DNA of 64,000 nt from Burkholderiaceae bacterium. Lineage in GTDB: Bacteria > Pseudomonadota > Gammaproteobacteria > Burkholderiales > Burkholderiaceae_C. The stretch's first letter is position 1. Every line of letters starts with the position of its first letter. Made by a program: the position numbers and the translations under genes. This document shows, piece by piece, positions 36,041 to 46,892 of this stretch. Below the pieces are notes generated by a model. The model was given only the letters and a program-made list of their open reading frames with translations, searched no databases and was not told the DNA's origin. The stretch spans positions 1 to 64,000 of the forward strand of contig JAFALA010000068.1 in assembly GCA_019234815.1 (NCBI GenBank). Reading direction: 5' to 3'.

Positions 36041-37020
36041 GTCTGCTGCTCCGTGCTGAGAGCGTGCCAGGGCTGCTCGATGCGCGCGCGCAGCACCCGT
36101 TCAAAATGGGTCGGGTCGTGCGGCTTGAGCAACGCGGCTTCGCGCGGCAGATGAAAGTCCCACAGCCTGGAAATCCAGAAGCGCAAGGCTGCGGCGCGCA
36201 TCAGGGCCGGCAGCAGGCGGTGTTCGCCGGCGCTGAGCGCGCGAACACCTTCGTAGGCGCGGACGAAGGCGCTGGCGCGGTCGGTGTCGAGCACGCCGGT
36301 TTCCAGCGTGATGCACCAGTCGTTCAAGCACACGGCAAGATCGAACAGCCAGGTGTCGACGCCTGCGAAATAGAAATCGAAGAATCCGCTGAGCATTTCG
36401 CGGCCTGGCAGGCCATCGAACATCACGTTGTCGCGGAACAGGTCGGCGTGGATGGGTCCGCGCGGCAGCTCGGCGTAGGACTGCGAGGCGGCCAGCTGCT
36501 GCTGGAAGCGCAATTCCTGCTGCAACAGCTCGGCCTGTTCAGGCTCCAGGAACGGCAGCACCACCGGCACCGTCTGCGTCCACCAGCTCAGGCCGCGCAG
36601 ATTTTCCTGATGCAGCTCGAAATCCTGTCCGGCCAGATGCATGCGGGCCAGGCCCGCACCCACCTGGGCGCAGTGCTGGGCGGTTGGCGCCAGCTGATGG
36701 CCGCCCTTGAGCTTGTTCACCACGGCGGCCGGCTTGCCGCACAAGGTGTGCAGGATGTGGCCTTGCGCGTCGGCCTGGGGATCGGGCACCAGTACGCCCT
36801 GGCTGGCAAGATGCTTCATCAGGCCCAGGTAGAACGGCAGTTGCTCGAAGCCCAGCCGCTCGAAGATCGTCAGGACATAGTCGCCCTGGTCGGTGGTGAG
36901 AAAGTAGTTGGTATTTTCAATGCCGGCGGTGATGCCGCGCAGGGACTCGATGCGTCCCAAGGAGAGTTCGCTGACCAAGTCTTGGGCCAACGGCAGCGGG
37001 ACTTCAGTGAAAACAGCCAT
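36037..37020 (-). CDS. thrB: Homoserine kinase (ThrB, APH-fold type)
   Basis: MAVFTEVPLPLAQDLVSELSLGRIESLRGITAGIENTNYFLTT...RGPIHADLFRDNVMFDG. Confidence 0.93.
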   Translation of the reverse strand: MAVFTEVPLPLAQDLVSELSLGRIESLRGITAGIENTNYFLTTDQGDYVLTIFERLGFEQLPFYLGLMKHLASQGVLVPDPQADAQGHILHTLCGKPAAVVNKLKGGHQLAPTAQHCAQVGAGLARMHLAGQDFELHQENLRGLSWWTQTVPVVLPFLEPEQAELLQQELRFQQQLAASQSYAELPRGPIHADLFRDNVMFDGLPGREMLSGFFDFYFAGVDTWLFDLAVCLNDWCITLETGVLDTDRASAFVRAYEGVRALSAGEHRLLPALMRAAALRFWISRLWDFHLPREAALLKPHDPTHFERVLRARIEQPWHALSTEQQT

Positions 37021-37073
37021 GGATTGATGCGTACGTGAGCACGTGCGAGCGAAGGCGCTCAGCCCGCAATTGC

Positions 37074-37517
37074 TTAGAAACTGAACAGATGCCAGACGCG
37101 CTGGCCGGCGGCGCCGCGCGAGGAGCCCGCGCTGTTGGAGAGGTCGCGGCTGGCGTCGCCCATGATGATTTCGTAATCAGGGGCCTTGCTGCCCTTGGGA
37201 TGGACCTTGACTTGCTGGGTCTGGCCGCGCACGCTGCGTTCCTCGATGCGGTTGCTGTCGTCTTCCAGTATGGTTTCCCTGACCACGGGCTCCGGCGTGC
37301 GGCTGGCCAGTTGCTCGCCTTGGGCGGCGGCCTGATGGGCCGAGGGCTGGGGGGGCGATCCCTCGTCGGCATGCACGCTTGCAGCGCCAAGCGCGGCACC
37401 CAGTGCCAGGCCGGCCAGCGCCAGCCGTGAGACGCGGGCGCCACGGCCATGGCGGCCGTCATGATCGGGGGCGGCATGCAGGGCGCTTGCCTGTGATGGG
37501 TCGAAGTGGGCGTGCAT
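37074..37517 (-). CDS. DUF2782-like secreted protein
   Basis: Signal peptide and VRETILEDDSNRIEERSVRGQTQQVKVHPKGSKAPDYEII. Confidence 0.65.
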   Translation of the reverse strand: MHAHFDPSQASALHAAPDHDGRHGRGARVSRLALAGLALGAALGAASVHADEGSPPQPSAHQAAAQGEQLASRTPEPVVRETILEDDSNRIEERSVRGQTQQVKVHPKGSKAPDYEIIMGDASRDLSNSAGSSRGAAGQRVWHLFSF

Positions 37518-37595
37518 GGGGCCATTCTAAGCGCGCGGCCCCGGGTGGGTCATTCACGTCCATCCGGGCTGCGCGCTTGCGTGACAATGCGCGCC

Positions 37596-40358
37596 ATGAG
37601 CAAACCCATCCTGCTGCTGGTCGACGGTTCCAGCTATCTTTACCGTGCCTATCACGCCATGCCGGACTTGCGCGGTCCTGGCGGACAGCCCACCGGCGCC
37701 GTGCATGGCATGGTGGCGATGATGAAGCGCCTGCGTGAGCAGGTGGGCGCGGAGCACGCGGTCTGCGTGTTCGATGCCAAGGGCCCGACCTTCCGCGACG
37801 AGTGGTACCCGGAGTACAAGGCGCAGCGGGCGCCTATGCCCGATGCCTTGCGCGAGCAGATTGCCCCCATCCACGAGGTGGTGAAGCTGCTGGGCTGGCC
37901 CGTGCTGGAAGTGCCGGGCATCGAGGCGGACGATGCCATCGGCACACTGGCCAAGGTGGCGTCCGGGCAGGGGCACCAGGTCATCATCTCGACCGGCGAC
38001 AAGGACATGGCGCAGCTCGTCAATGCCGACGTCTCGCTGATCAACACCATGAGCAACGAGCGCCTTGACGAAGCCGGCGTGCTCGAGAAATTCGGCGTGC
38101 CGCCCGAGCGCATCATCGACTACCTGTCGCTGATGGGCGATACTGTCGACAACGTGCCCGGCGTCGAGAAGGTCGGCCCCAAGACCGCCGCCAAGTGGAT
38201 CGCCGAGTACGGCTCGCTGGACGGCGTGATCGCCCATGCCGACAAGGTCAAGGGCGTGGCCGGCGAGAACTTGCGCAAGGCGCTGGACTGGCTCCCCATG
38301 GGCCGCAAGCTGGTGACGGTGGTGCTGGATTGCGACCTGAGCGCGCACGTGCCGAACTGGCCTCAACTCGATGCGCTGGCCCTGCAACCGGCCGATTCGG
38401 CGGGCCTGCTCGACTTCTTCAACCGCTACGGCTTCAAGACCTGGAAGCGCGAGCTTGAAGCGTCCGCGTCGGCGCCGGCCGAACGCATGCCCGCAGGCGA
38501 GACGGCTGATTTGTTCGCCGACCCCGTGCCTCCGGCTGAGGCCGCAACCATTGCGACCCACTATGAAACCGTGCTCAGCTGGGAGCAGTTCGACCGCTGG
38601 CTGGACAAGATCAAGGCCGCGCCTTTGACCGCCCTGGACACCGAGACCGATTCCCTCGATGCCATGCAGGCCCGCATCGTCGGCATGTCGCTCAGCGTCA
38701 AGTCCGGCGAGGCTGCCTATCTGCCCCTGCGCCATGAGGGGCCGGACGCGCCGCAGCAGCTGCCGTTGGATGAAGTCCTGGCGCGCCTGAAGCCCTGGCT
38801 GGAGGATGCGAGCAAGAAAAAGCTGGGCCAGCACGCCAAGTATGACACCCATGTGTTCGCCAATCGCGGTATTGCCGTGGCCGGCTATGTGCACGACACC
38901 ATGCTGGAAAGCTATGTGCTTGAAGCCCACAAGACGCACGGCCTGGAAGCACTCGCCGAGCGCCACCTGGGACGCCATGGCCTGAGCTACGAAGACCTGT
39001 GCGGCAAGGGCGCGCACCAGATTCCCTTTGCCCAGGTCGATGTGGACAAGGCCTCCCAATACGCCTGCGAAGACTCCGACATGTGCCTGCACGTGCACGA
39101 GCTGCTGTTGCCGCGCCTGGAGGCCGATGCGGGACTGAAGTTCGTTTACGAGCAGATCGAGATGCCGGTGTCGGCCCTGCTGGCGCGCATCGAGCGCAAT
39201 GGCGTGCTGATCGACGCTGCGCGCCTGCAGGCGCAGAGCCATGAGATTGCGCAGCGCCTGGTCGTGATCGAGCAGCAGGCGCAGGAGATGGCCGGCCAGC
39301 CCTTCAACATGGGTTCGCCAAAGCAGATCGGCGACATCCTCTTCAACAAGCTGGGCCTGCCCATCGTGAAGAAGACCGCCACCGGCGCGCCCTCGACCGA
39401 CGAGGAGGTGCTCGACAAGCTTGCCGCGGACTACCCGCTGCCCGCCAAGATCCTCGAATACCGGGGCCTGGCCAAGCTCAAGACCACCTACACCGACAAG
39501 CTGCCGCTGATGGTCAATGCCCAAACGGGCCGCGTGCACACCACCTATGCGCAGGCCGTGGCGGTGACCGGGCGCCTGGCTAGCAACGACCCCAATCTGC
39601 AGAACATTCCCATCCGCACGGCCGAGGGCCGGCGCGTGCGCGAGGCCTTCATCGCGCCGCCCGGACATAAGATCGTCAGCGCCGACTACTCGCAGATCGA
39701 ACTGCGCATCATGGCGCACATCAGCGAAGACCCCGGCCTGCTGCGCGCCTTCCAGGACGGCCTGGATGTGCACCGCGCCACGGCTTCCGAGGTTTTTGGC
39801 GTGCCCGTGAACGAGGTCAGCAACGAACAGCGCCGCTACGCCAAGACCATCAACTTCGGCCTGATCTACGGCATGGGCGCGTTCGGCCTGGCGCAGAGTC
39901 TGGGCATCGAGCAAAAAGCCGCCAAGGACTACATCGACCGCTACTTCACCCGCTTTGCCGGGGTGAAGCGCTACATGGATGAAACCAAGGAGAGCGCCCG
40001 CAAGCTGGGCTATGTGTCGACCCTGTTCGGCCGCCGCATTTACCTGCCCGAGATCATGGGCGGCAACGGCCCGCGCAAGGCCGGCGCCGAGCGCCAGTCC
40101 ATCAATGCCCCCATGCAAGGCACGGCTGCCGACCTGATCAAGCTCGCCATGATTGCGGTGCAGAAGGAGCTGGACGCGCAAGCCAGGCAGACCCTGGTCG
40201 TGATGCAGGTGCACGACGAGCTGGTGTTCCAGGTGCCGGAATCGGAACTGGCCTGGATCCAGTCCGAGGTGCCGCGCCTGATGGCGGGCGTGGCGACGCT
40301 CAAGGTGCCCTTGCTGGCCGAAGTGGGAGTGGGGAACAACTGGGATGAGGCGCATTGA
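37596..40358 (+). CDS. polA: DNA polymerase I
   Basis: MSKPILLLVDGSSYLYRAYHAMP...LASNDPNLQNIPIRTAEGRRVREAFIAP...VMQVHDELVFQVP. Confidence 0.98.
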   Translation: MSKPILLLVDGSSYLYRAYHAMPDLRGPGGQPTGAVHGMVAMMKRLREQVGAEHAVCVFDAKGPTFRDEWYPEYKAQRAPMPDALREQIAPIHEVVKLLGWPVLEVPGIEADDAIGTLAKVASGQGHQVIISTGDKDMAQLVNADVSLINTMSNERLDEAGVLEKFGVPPERIIDYLSLMGDTVDNVPGVEKVGPKTAAKWIAEYGSLDGVIAHADKVKGVAGENLRKALDWLPMGRKLVTVVLDCDLSAHVPNWPQLDALALQPADSAGLLDFFNRYGFKTWKRELEASASAPAERMPAGETADLFADPVPPAEAATIATHYETVLSWEQFDRWLDKIKAAPLTALDTETDSLDAMQARIVGMSLSVKSGEAAYLPLRHEGPDAPQQLPLDEVLARLKPWLEDASKKKLGQHAKYDTHVFANRGIAVAGYVHDTMLESYVLEAHKTHGLEALAERHLGRHGLSYEDLCGKGAHQIPFAQVDVDKASQYACEDSDMCLHVHELLLPRLEADAGLKFVYEQIEMPVSALLARIERNGVLIDAARLQAQSHEIAQRLVVIEQQAQEMAGQPFNMGSPKQIGDILFNKLGLPIVKKTATGAPSTDEEVLDKLAADYPLPAKILEYRGLAKLKTTYTDKLPLMVNAQTGRVHTTYAQAVAVTGRLASNDPNLQNIPIRTAEGRRVREAFIAPPGHKIVSADYSQIELRIMAHISEDPGLLRAFQDGLDVHRATASEVFGVPVNEVSNEQRRYAKTINFGLIYGMGAFGLAQSLGIEQKAAKDYIDRYFTRFAGVKRYMDETKESARKLGYVSTLFGRRIYLPEIMGGNGPRKAGAERQSINAPMQGTAADLIKLAMIAVQKELDAQARQTLVVMQVHDELVFQVPESELAWIQSEVPRLMAGVATLKVPLLAEVGVGNNWDEAH

Positions 40359-40421
40359 GCGACTGAGGGGCCAAAAGGCGAGGTTGATCCGCGCCTGTCC
40401 CAATGGTCCATGAGTTCTTGT

Positions 40422-41765
40422 TCAGAACACGTGGCGCATGCCCACCGCCAACGACAAGGTGTGGGCCTTGTAGCCAGCCCAGACCGGCCCGTTGACGTCG
40501 GACTCGGTGACCAGTCCATACAGGTCGGTGCGCTTGCTCAGGCTGTGGATGAGCTCGCCCACGTAGTACTTGGCGTTGCTGGTGTCAGACATGGTGGCCG
40601 CAGCGGCGTTGGCGCCGTACCGATTGGTGTTGCGCTGGTAGTAGCCCAGGTTGGCCTTCCAACCTGGCACGAAGGCATAGCTCGCGCCCAGCCAATACAT
40701 ATTCTCATTGCGCGGGTTGGTGTAGGCCGTGACTGACCACTGCGTGACGCTGACACCGCTCATTGAGCCAATGGACTGGTTGTAGGCCGGGTTGAATGGG
40801 TTCTCGGTGTGGATCTGCTCCCAGCCGCCCTTGAAGCTCCAGTCGTCATTCAATTGATAGGCTCCCAGCAGCGCATAGGCGTAGGTGTTGGCGAAGGTCA
40901 GCTTGAGCGTGTTGGTATAGGTCGGGTTGGAGGGCAGGCTGCCGGCGGCCAGTTGTGTGCTGCCCGAGGCAAGCTGCGCGTCGTGGTCGTTGACGTAGGC
41001 CGCGGCCAGCTTGAGCGGGCCCGACGTGAAATACAGCGTCGCGCCTTCGGCATTGCGCGTGTTCATGCTGCCGGAGACGCCGCCGAGGCGATACATCAGC
41101 TGGACCCGGAAGTTCTCGTTCAGGTCGACGCCGTATTTGATGGCGTTGTCCCAACGCGCCTCCGCGGTGAAGCCGCCGCCGTTGTAGCCGCCGTTGTAGA
41201 CCAGCGGATCCATGTAGCCGCTGTTGATGTCGAACTGCCCCAGCGCGTCGGCCATCACCGTTTGCTGGCGTCCGAAGCGCAGTTCACCTAGCGCCTTGCT
41301 CCTGAGACCGACGGTGGACTCACGTGCGAACAACTGACCATCGAACGAGCCTTCCTGTGTGGCGTAGGGCGTGTTGGCCTGTGAGTTGGCCACTGACAGG
41401 CGCACATTTGGCACGGTGCCCGCCGCCACGTTGATGGGGGACTCCAGCGTGAACACTGCTGCCAAGCCATCACCCAGGTCCTCGGACCCCTTGATGCCCC
41501 AGCGTGAAGGCGATAAACCGCCGTTGATCAGCGAGCTCACTCGCGCTTCGGTCTTGCCATTGGGGGCTGTGGCCGGGTTGTAGGTCACCGCACTGGTGGG
41601 CAGCGGCGTGACGTTGGCGGCGCCGTTCGGGTCGGCCGGATTGCCGTGGTCGGTTGTGACCAGGCCCAAGTCCGCAATGCCGTAGAGCTGAATGCTGGAA
41701 TCGGCATGCGCTGCACTCAACGCAGCAAGCAGCACGGCCGAAGCGGTGCAAGGCAAAAGTCGCAT
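40422..41765 (-). CDS. Beta-proteobacterial general porin
   Basis: Signal peptide, DSSIQLYGIADLGLV, SRWGIKGSEDLGDGLAAVFTLES, terminal SLAVGMRHVF. Confidence 0.92.
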   Translation of the reverse strand: MRLLPCTASAVLLAALSAAHADSSIQLYGIADLGLVTTDHGNPADPNGAANVTPLPTSAVTYNPATAPNGKTEARVSSLINGGLSPSRWGIKGSEDLGDGLAAVFTLESPINVAAGTVPNVRLSVANSQANTPYATQEGSFDGQLFARESTVGLRSKALGELRFGRQQTVMADALGQFDINSGYMDPLVYNGGYNGGGFTAEARWDNAIKYGVDLNENFRVQLMYRLGGVSGSMNTRNAEGATLYFTSGPLKLAAAYVNDHDAQLASGSTQLAAGSLPSNPTYTNTLKLTFANTYAYALLGAYQLNDDWSFKGGWEQIHTENPFNPAYNQSIGSMSGVSVTQWSVTAYTNPRNENMYWLGASYAFVPGWKANLGYYQRNTNRYGANAAAATMSDTSNAKYYVGELIHSLSKRTDLYGLVTESDVNGPVWAGYKAHTLSLAVGMRHVF

Positions 41766-42137
41766 GGACAAGTCTCCTGATGGATTGGAATCGTGGGTCA
41801 GATGCACAACTTCAAGTGCAATCGCGATTCCAGCAGCAAAAAATGCTGTCGATCAGGGGCGAGGGCGCAGCTCGATTCGCCTGCGCGAGGGGTGATTTGA
41901 AATCGGGTTTGTCCTCGTCAGGGTGTGTGTTTTTGCCGACGAGGAATGAGTGCCACCGAATCCCCAAAGAAGACTGGGGGAGGTGAATGGAATCGAGGTA
42001 TTGGGGGTTGACGAGCCCGACCCCGGCACTGGTCACAACAGTTAGGGCTGCTTGGTTCCCCACCTGACCCGGTTGGCCGTGCTTCCATGCGAGGAGGCCC
42101 GTCAAACGCTATTGTAAGCGAAGCTGGACGGGCCCTG

Positions 42138-42162
42138 GAAAAACAGGCGCCTCAGCGCCTGT
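42138..42162 (-). terminator. Intrinsic terminator downstream of purM
   Basis: Minus strand ACAGGCGC-TGAG-GCGCCTGTTTTT. Confidence 0.8.
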
Positions 42163-42189
42163 CCTTCTGTCCTTGTTTGCGATGGCGAC

Positions 42190-43320
42190 TCAGCGCAGCT
42201 GCAGGTCGTCGTCGCTGAAGCGGATGTCCAGGGGCTCGATCAGCAGTTGCTTGGGGCCATCCTCCAGTTGGCCGGCCACCCAGGCGTCAATGCCACAGGC
42301 CTTGGCCACGTCGACGGTCCGCTGGGCCTGGTCGGCCTTGACGAAGATCGCGAAACCGGCGCCCATGTTGAGAGTGGAATAGGCCTCGCGGTCGTCCTGC
42401 TTGGCGTGCTCCTGCATGAAGCGCAGCACCGGCGTGACAGGCGGCACTGTGTGGATCCGGTAGGTGAACTGCCCTGGGTGGCGCAGCAGCTTGCGCCAGC
42501 CGTGGCCGGTGATGTTGGCGCAGTAGTGCGGCGTGATGCCGGCCTTGTACAGCGCTTCGGTGACCGGCGAGTACAGCACGGTGGGGGCCAGCAGGGCCTC
42601 GCCGTAGCTCAGGCCGGGTTCGACCTCGGTCAGGTAGCCCTGCGGCAGACGTTCGACCAGCTTGCGCGCCAGGCTCAGGCCGTTGGCGTGGATGCCGCTG
42701 GAGGCCAGCAGCACGATCGCGTCGCCGGCACCTAAGCGGTCGCCCACCGAGAGGCGCTCCTTGGGGTTGATCAGGCCCGTGCAGGACGCCGCCAGGTCGA
42801 TGCGGCCGTCTTCGACGATGCCGGCCAGCGCGGGCGTCTCGCCGCCGCCCCAGGCCACCTGGCAGGTGTCGCAGGCCTTTTTCCAGCCTTCCACCAGAGC
42901 CTGGGCGCGCCTGGCGTCGCCAAACCAGTCGGAGCCGCCGGCGGCCCAGTAGGCCTGCACCACCAGGGGCGTGGCGCCGACGGTGATCAGGTCGTTGATG
43001 GCCATGGCGATGGTGTCTTGCGCGATCGAAGCGTAGTAGCTCTTGCCTGTGAGCTTGTTCATTTCGTCGGCCACCAGGGCCTTGGAGCCCAGGCATTCGA
43101 CGATGGACGCCATGTAGAAGGGGCCCACGTCCACCACATAGGCCGATTCGCCGCGCGAGGCCTTGACCTCGGTGAAGCCGTGCCCGGCCAGGTGGCTGGC
43201 GGTGGAGGCGGCGGCGCGCTGGGCGCTGACCTTCAGCGGGTCGATCAGGTCGTAATTGACACCGGCCTGTTCGTAGCTGAGGGTGTCGGAAGATGCATGG
43301 GAGGAGGGGGACGTGCTCAT
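42190..43320 (-). CDS. purM: Phosphoribosylformylglycinamidine cyclo-ligase
   Basis: LSYEQAGVNYDLIDPLK...DTIAMAINDLITVGATPLVVQAY...GMSGIHANG-like segment. Confidence 0.97.
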   Translation of the reverse strand: MSTSPSSHASSDTLSYEQAGVNYDLIDPLKVSAQRAAASTASHLAGHGFTEVKASRGESAYVVDVGPFYMASIVECLGSKALVADEMNKLTGKSYYASIAQDTIAMAINDLITVGATPLVVQAYWAAGGSDWFGDARRAQALVEGWKKACDTCQVAWGGGETPALAGIVEDGRIDLAASCTGLINPKERLSVGDRLGAGDAIVLLASSGIHANGLSLARKLVERLPQGYLTEVEPGLSYGEALLAPTVLYSPVTEALYKAGITPHYCANITGHGWRKLLRHPGQFTYRIHTVPPVTPVLRFMQEHAKQDDREAYSTLNMGAGFAIFVKADQAQRTVDVAKACGIDAWVAGQLEDGPKQLLIEPLDIRFSDDDLQLR

Positions 43321-43390
43321 GGGTGGCGATTATCGGTCAGATGGATAGGTGCGACTGAAGTGTGCCTGCGCGCCCGTAGAATCGCGGCCC

Positions 43391-45709
43391 ATGAGTTATC
43401 AGGTCCTCGCTCGCAAGTACCGTCCCCACAGCTTCGAGGAGCTGGTGGGCCAGGAGCACGTGGTGCAAGCCCTGGCGAATGCCTTGACGCAGCAGCGTCT
43501 GCATCACGCCTACCTGTTCACCGGCACGCGGGGGGTCGGCAAGACCACCGTGTCGCGCATCCTGGCCAAGAGCCTCAACTGCACCGGGGCCGACGGCCAG
43601 GGAGGCATCACCGCCACGCCTTGCGGCGTCTGCGAGGCCTGCCGCGACATCGATGCGGGCCGCTTCGTCGACTATGTGGAGCTCGACGCCGCCTCCAACC
43701 GCGGCGTCGAGGAGATTTCGCAGCTGCTGGACCAGGCGGTCTACAAGCCTGTGCTGGGGCGCTTCAAGGTTTACATGATCGACGAAGTCCACATGCTGTC
43801 CAACACCGCCTTCAACGCGATGCTGAAGACGCTGGAGGAGCCTCCCGAGTATTTGAAGTTCGTGCTGGCGACCACCGACCCGCAGAAGGTGCCCGTGACG
43901 GTGCTGTCGCGCTGCCTGCAGTTCAACCTGCGGCCGATGGCGCCGCAGAATGTGCTGTCGCACCTGACGAACGTGCTGCAGGCCGAGCAGGTGAATGCCG
44001 AGCCCGGCGCGCTGCGCCTGCTGGCGCGCGCGGCGCGCGGGTCCATGCGCGATGCGCTGTCGCTGACCGACCAGGCCATCGCCTTTGGCGCCGGCCAGTT
44101 GGCGGAGGAGGGCGTGCGCCAGATGCTGGGCACGGTCGACCGCGGCCATGTGGTGGCCATTCTGGACGCCCTGATTGCCGCCGATGGCCCCGCCGTCGTC
44201 GGGCAGGCCGACCGTTTGCGCAGCCTGGGCCTGTCGGCCGCGGGCACGCTCGAAGACCTGTCGACCACGCTGCAGCGGATGGCCGTGGCGCAAGCTGCGC
44301 CGGGCGCCCTGGATGAGCAGGATCCTGACACCCCTGAGGTGCGCCGCTTGGCGCAGACCCTTCCGTCCGACGAGATCCAGCTGATGTACAGCATGGCGCT
44401 GCATGGCCGCCAGGAGCTGTCGCTGGCGCCCGATGAATACGCCGGCCTCGTGATGGTGCTGTTGCGCATGCTGGCGTTCCGGCCGGGAAGCCCGGGCCGC
44501 GCGCAGGCGGCACCGAGCGAGACGGGCCTGAATGCGGCCAAGCCCGCTGCGGCACCGGCGGCAGTCGCAGTGCCAACACCAGTGCCAGCGCCCGTCAGCG
44601 CGCCCTTGCTTCGAACGCCTGCGGTCAGCCTGAGCGTTCCGGCTGCCGTTTCCAAACCTGAGGCCAAGCCTGCGCCAGCGGCTGATGCGCACAGTGCCCG
44701 TTTGCGCCCCAAGCCGGTTGAACCGGTCGAGCCGGCTGTCGAAGCGCGGGAGCCGGTCCAAGGCCAAAGTGCCGCGGACGAGGTGCCGCCATGGCTGGAT
44801 GGCCCGCCGCCGGAAGATGTCGCAGCGCAGGGCGAGCCCGAACTGGTGGACGAGCAGGACCTGCGCACTGAAATGGAATCCCAAGGCCTGCCGGCGCGCG
44901 GCGAAGGCGGCTACGCCTCGACCGCAGGCGCTGACCTGGTCTGGACGCCCAGTCCGCTGGGCGAGCGCTGGGCCGCGCTGATCAAGCAACTGGGCCTGGT
45001 GGCATTGGCGCGCGAGCTGGGCATGCAGGCCCAGTGCCTGGCGATCGACGAGCAGGCAGCGCCCCAGGTCTGGCGCTTGCGCGTGGAGCGTGAGTCCTTG
45101 CGGCAGCCGGCCTTGCGTGACAAATTGCAGGCGGCGCTGGCGGCGCATCTGAATGCGGCGGTGCTGATCGAGCTGGAAGCGGGCGTCGCCACGGATTCGC
45201 CGGCGCTGCGCGACGCGGCGCAGGCGCAGGCCAGGCAGCGCCGCGCCGAGCAGATCATTTTGAACGATCCCCAGGTGCAGTCCTTGCTGGCGCAGTTCAA
45301 GACCGCGCGCATCGTGCCCGGATCGATCAAGCCGCTTAATCCCCATACCCAACCCCATATCGAAATACACGGAGAAACCACCATGATGAAAGGTCAACTC
45401 GCAGGTCTGATGAAGCAGGCGCAGGCGATGCAGGACAACCTCAAGAAGGCGCAGGACGAGCTCGGCACGATCGAGGTCGAAGGCCAGTCGGGCGCCGGCC
45501 TGGTCAAGGTGACCATGACCTGCAAGCACGACGTCAAGCGCGTCGCCATCGATTCCAGCCTGCTCGACGAAGACAAGGACATGCTCGAGGACCTGGTGGC
45601 CGCTGCCTTCAACGATGCGGTGCGCCGCGCCGAGGCCGTCAGTCAGGAAAAGATGGGCAAGCTGACCGCCGGCATGCCGCTGCCCCCGGGCATGAAATTT
45701 CCGTTTTGA
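43391..45709 (+). CDS. dnaX: DNA polymerase III subunits gamma/tau, reading in frame into YbaB/EbfC
   Basis: [28 protein letters not shown]...[27 protein letters not shown]; no stop before ...[35 protein letters not shown]. Confidence 0.93.
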   Translation: MSYQVLARKYRPHSFEELVGQEHVVQALANALTQQRLHHAYLFTGTRGVGKTTVSRILAKSLNCTGADGQGGITATPCGVCEACRDIDAGRFVDYVELDAASNRGVEEISQLLDQAVYKPVLGRFKVYMIDEVHMLSNTAFNAMLKTLEEPPEYLKFVLATTDPQKVPVTVLSRCLQFNLRPMAPQNVLSHLTNVLQAEQVNAEPGALRLLARAARGSMRDALSLTDQAIAFGAGQLAEEGVRQMLGTVDRGHVVAILDALIAADGPAVVGQADRLRSLGLSAAGTLEDLSTTLQRMAVAQAAPGALDEQDPDTPEVRRLAQTLPSDEIQLMYSMALHGRQELSLAPDEYAGLVMVLLRMLAFRPGSPGRAQAAPSETGLNAAKPAAAPAAVAVPTPVPAPVSAPLLRTPAVSLSVPAAVSKPEAKPAPAADAHSARLRPKPVEPVEPAVEAREPVQGQSAADEVPPWLDGPPPEDVAAQGEPELVDEQDLRTEMESQGLPARGEGGYASTAGADLVWTPSPLGERWAALIKQLGLVALARELGMQAQCLAIDEQAAPQVWRLRVERESLRQPALRDKLQAALAAHLNAAVLIELEAGVATDSPALRDAAQAQARQRRAEQIILNDPQVQSLLAQFKTARIVPGSIKPLNPHTQPHIEIHGETTMMKGQLAGLMKQAQAMQDNLKKAQDELGTIEVEGQSGAGLVKVTMTCKHDVKRVAIDSSLLDEDKDMLEDLVAAAFNDAVRRAEAVSQEKMGKLTAGMPLPPGMKFPF
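45383..45709 (+). CDS. ybaB: YbaB/EbfC nucleoid-associated protein (internal start within the dnaX ORF)
   Basis: ATGATGAAAGGTCAACTCGC with upstream [49 protein letters not shown]. Confidence 0.9.
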   Translation: MMKGQLAGLMKQAQAMQDNLKKAQDELGTIEVEGQSGAGLVKVTMTCKHDVKRVAIDSSLLDEDKDMLEDLVAAAFNDAVRRAEAVSQEKMGKLTAGMPLPPGMKFPF

Positions 45710-45710
45710 G

Positions 45711-45800
45711 GGATCACCCCGTACCGACTTCGTCGGCCCCTCAAGGGGGCACACCCGTAGGACCGGCGGAGCCGGATCCTCGGGCGTCGCTGGATATGTT
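45711..45800. repeat. Intergenic repeat-like palindromic cluster
   Basis: CCGACTTCGTCGGCCCCTCAAGGGGGCACACCCGTAGGACCGGCGGAGCCGGATCC; several adjacent hairpins between ybaB and recR. Confidence 0.45.
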
Positions 45801-45856
45801 TGATTCGTAGGCAACAGAGATGGCAGTCTTGAGGCAGGGCTTCAATCGGAGTTTGT

Positions 45857-46438
45857 GTGTCAGCGCTTGAGGCCCTGATCGCGGCGCTGCGGCATCTGCC
45901 GGGCGTGGGCCAGAAGTCGGCGCAGCGCATGGCCTACCACCTGCTGCAGCACGATCGCCAAGGCGCCTTGCTGCTGTCGGACGCGCTGAAGGCGGCGCAT
46001 GAGCAGGTCCTGCACTGCGAGCGCTGCCACACCTTCAGCGAGTCGGCCATCTGCGATATCTGCCTGGACGCCACGCGCGACCCGCGTCTTTTGGCCGTGG
46101 TGGAAACGCCTGCCGACCAGTCGGCGTTGGAGCGCACCGGCTCGTACCGGGGCTATTACTTTGTGCTGCAGGGGCGCGTGAGTCCGCTGGACGGCGTGGG
46201 CACCGAAGAGATCGGTGTGGCCAAGCTGCTGGCGCGCGCCGAGGAAGGCGGTGTCGAGGAGGTGATTCTCGCCACCAGCTTCACGGCCGAGGGCGAGGCC
46301 ACCGCGCATGTGCTGGCCCAGGCGCTGCGCGCTCGCGGCATACGCGCCACCCGTCTGGCGCGGGGCGTGCCGGTGGGCAGCGAGCTGGAATACGTTGACC
46401 TCGGCACCATTGCGCATGCCTTGGTGGATAGGCGCTGA
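45857..46438 (+). CDS. recR: Recombination protein RecR
   Basis: [36 protein letters not shown] zinc finger; [28 protein letters not shown] start. Confidence 0.97.
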   Translation: MSALEALIAALRHLPGVGQKSAQRMAYHLLQHDRQGALLLSDALKAAHEQVLHCERCHTFSESAICDICLDATRDPRLLAVVETPADQSALERTGSYRGYYFVLQGRVSPLDGVGTEEIGVAKLLARAEEGGVEEVILATSFTAEGEATAHVLAQALRARGIRATRLARGVPVGSELEYVDLGTIAHALVDRR

Positions 46439-46474
46439 AGAATAAAGTTGGAGCATCAACAGGAGACACGCTCA

Positions 46475-46861
46475 ATGACCATCGCGAGCATCTGCATCAT
46501 CGTGGCGGCCGTGCTGCCGATTCTTTCGGTCGGCCTGGCCAAGGTGGCGCCCGTCAGCCGGCCGGAGCGCTACGACAACCACAACCCGCGCGCCTGGATT
46601 GCCAAGCAGACGGGCTGGAAGGCGCGCGCCAATGCGGCCCAGTCCAACGGGTTTGAAGCCTTGCCGCTCTTCATTGCCGGCGTGCTGGCGGCGCAGCAGA
46701 TGCATGCGGACCAGGCCATGGTGGACAAGCTGGCGATGGCATTCATCGCCGCGCGGCTGGTCTATGTCGCCTTGTATCTGGCCGACGTGGCAGCGCTGCG
46801 CACGGCGGTCTGGGGCGTGGGCCTGGCGTGCAGCATCGCGCTGTTCTTCCAGGGCGCCTGA
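46475..46861 (+). CDS. MAPEG-family membrane protein
   Basis: NPRAWIAKQTGWKARANAAQSNGFEALPLFIAGVLAAQ. Confidence 0.88.
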   Translation: MTIASICIIVAAVLPILSVGLAKVAPVSRPERYDNHNPRAWIAKQTGWKARANAAQSNGFEALPLFIAGVLAAQQMHADQAMVDKLAMAFIAARLVYVALYLADVAALRTAVWGVGLACSIALFFQGA

Positions 46862-46892
46862 GATAAGACGGCCTCAGCGGAGGCCCTGGCGA

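Noticed and set aside
43391-45380. Programmed -1 frameshift site of the E. coli dnaX type (A AAA AAG)
   Set aside because: No A-AAA-AAG slippery heptamer seen in the GC-rich dnaX coding sequence.
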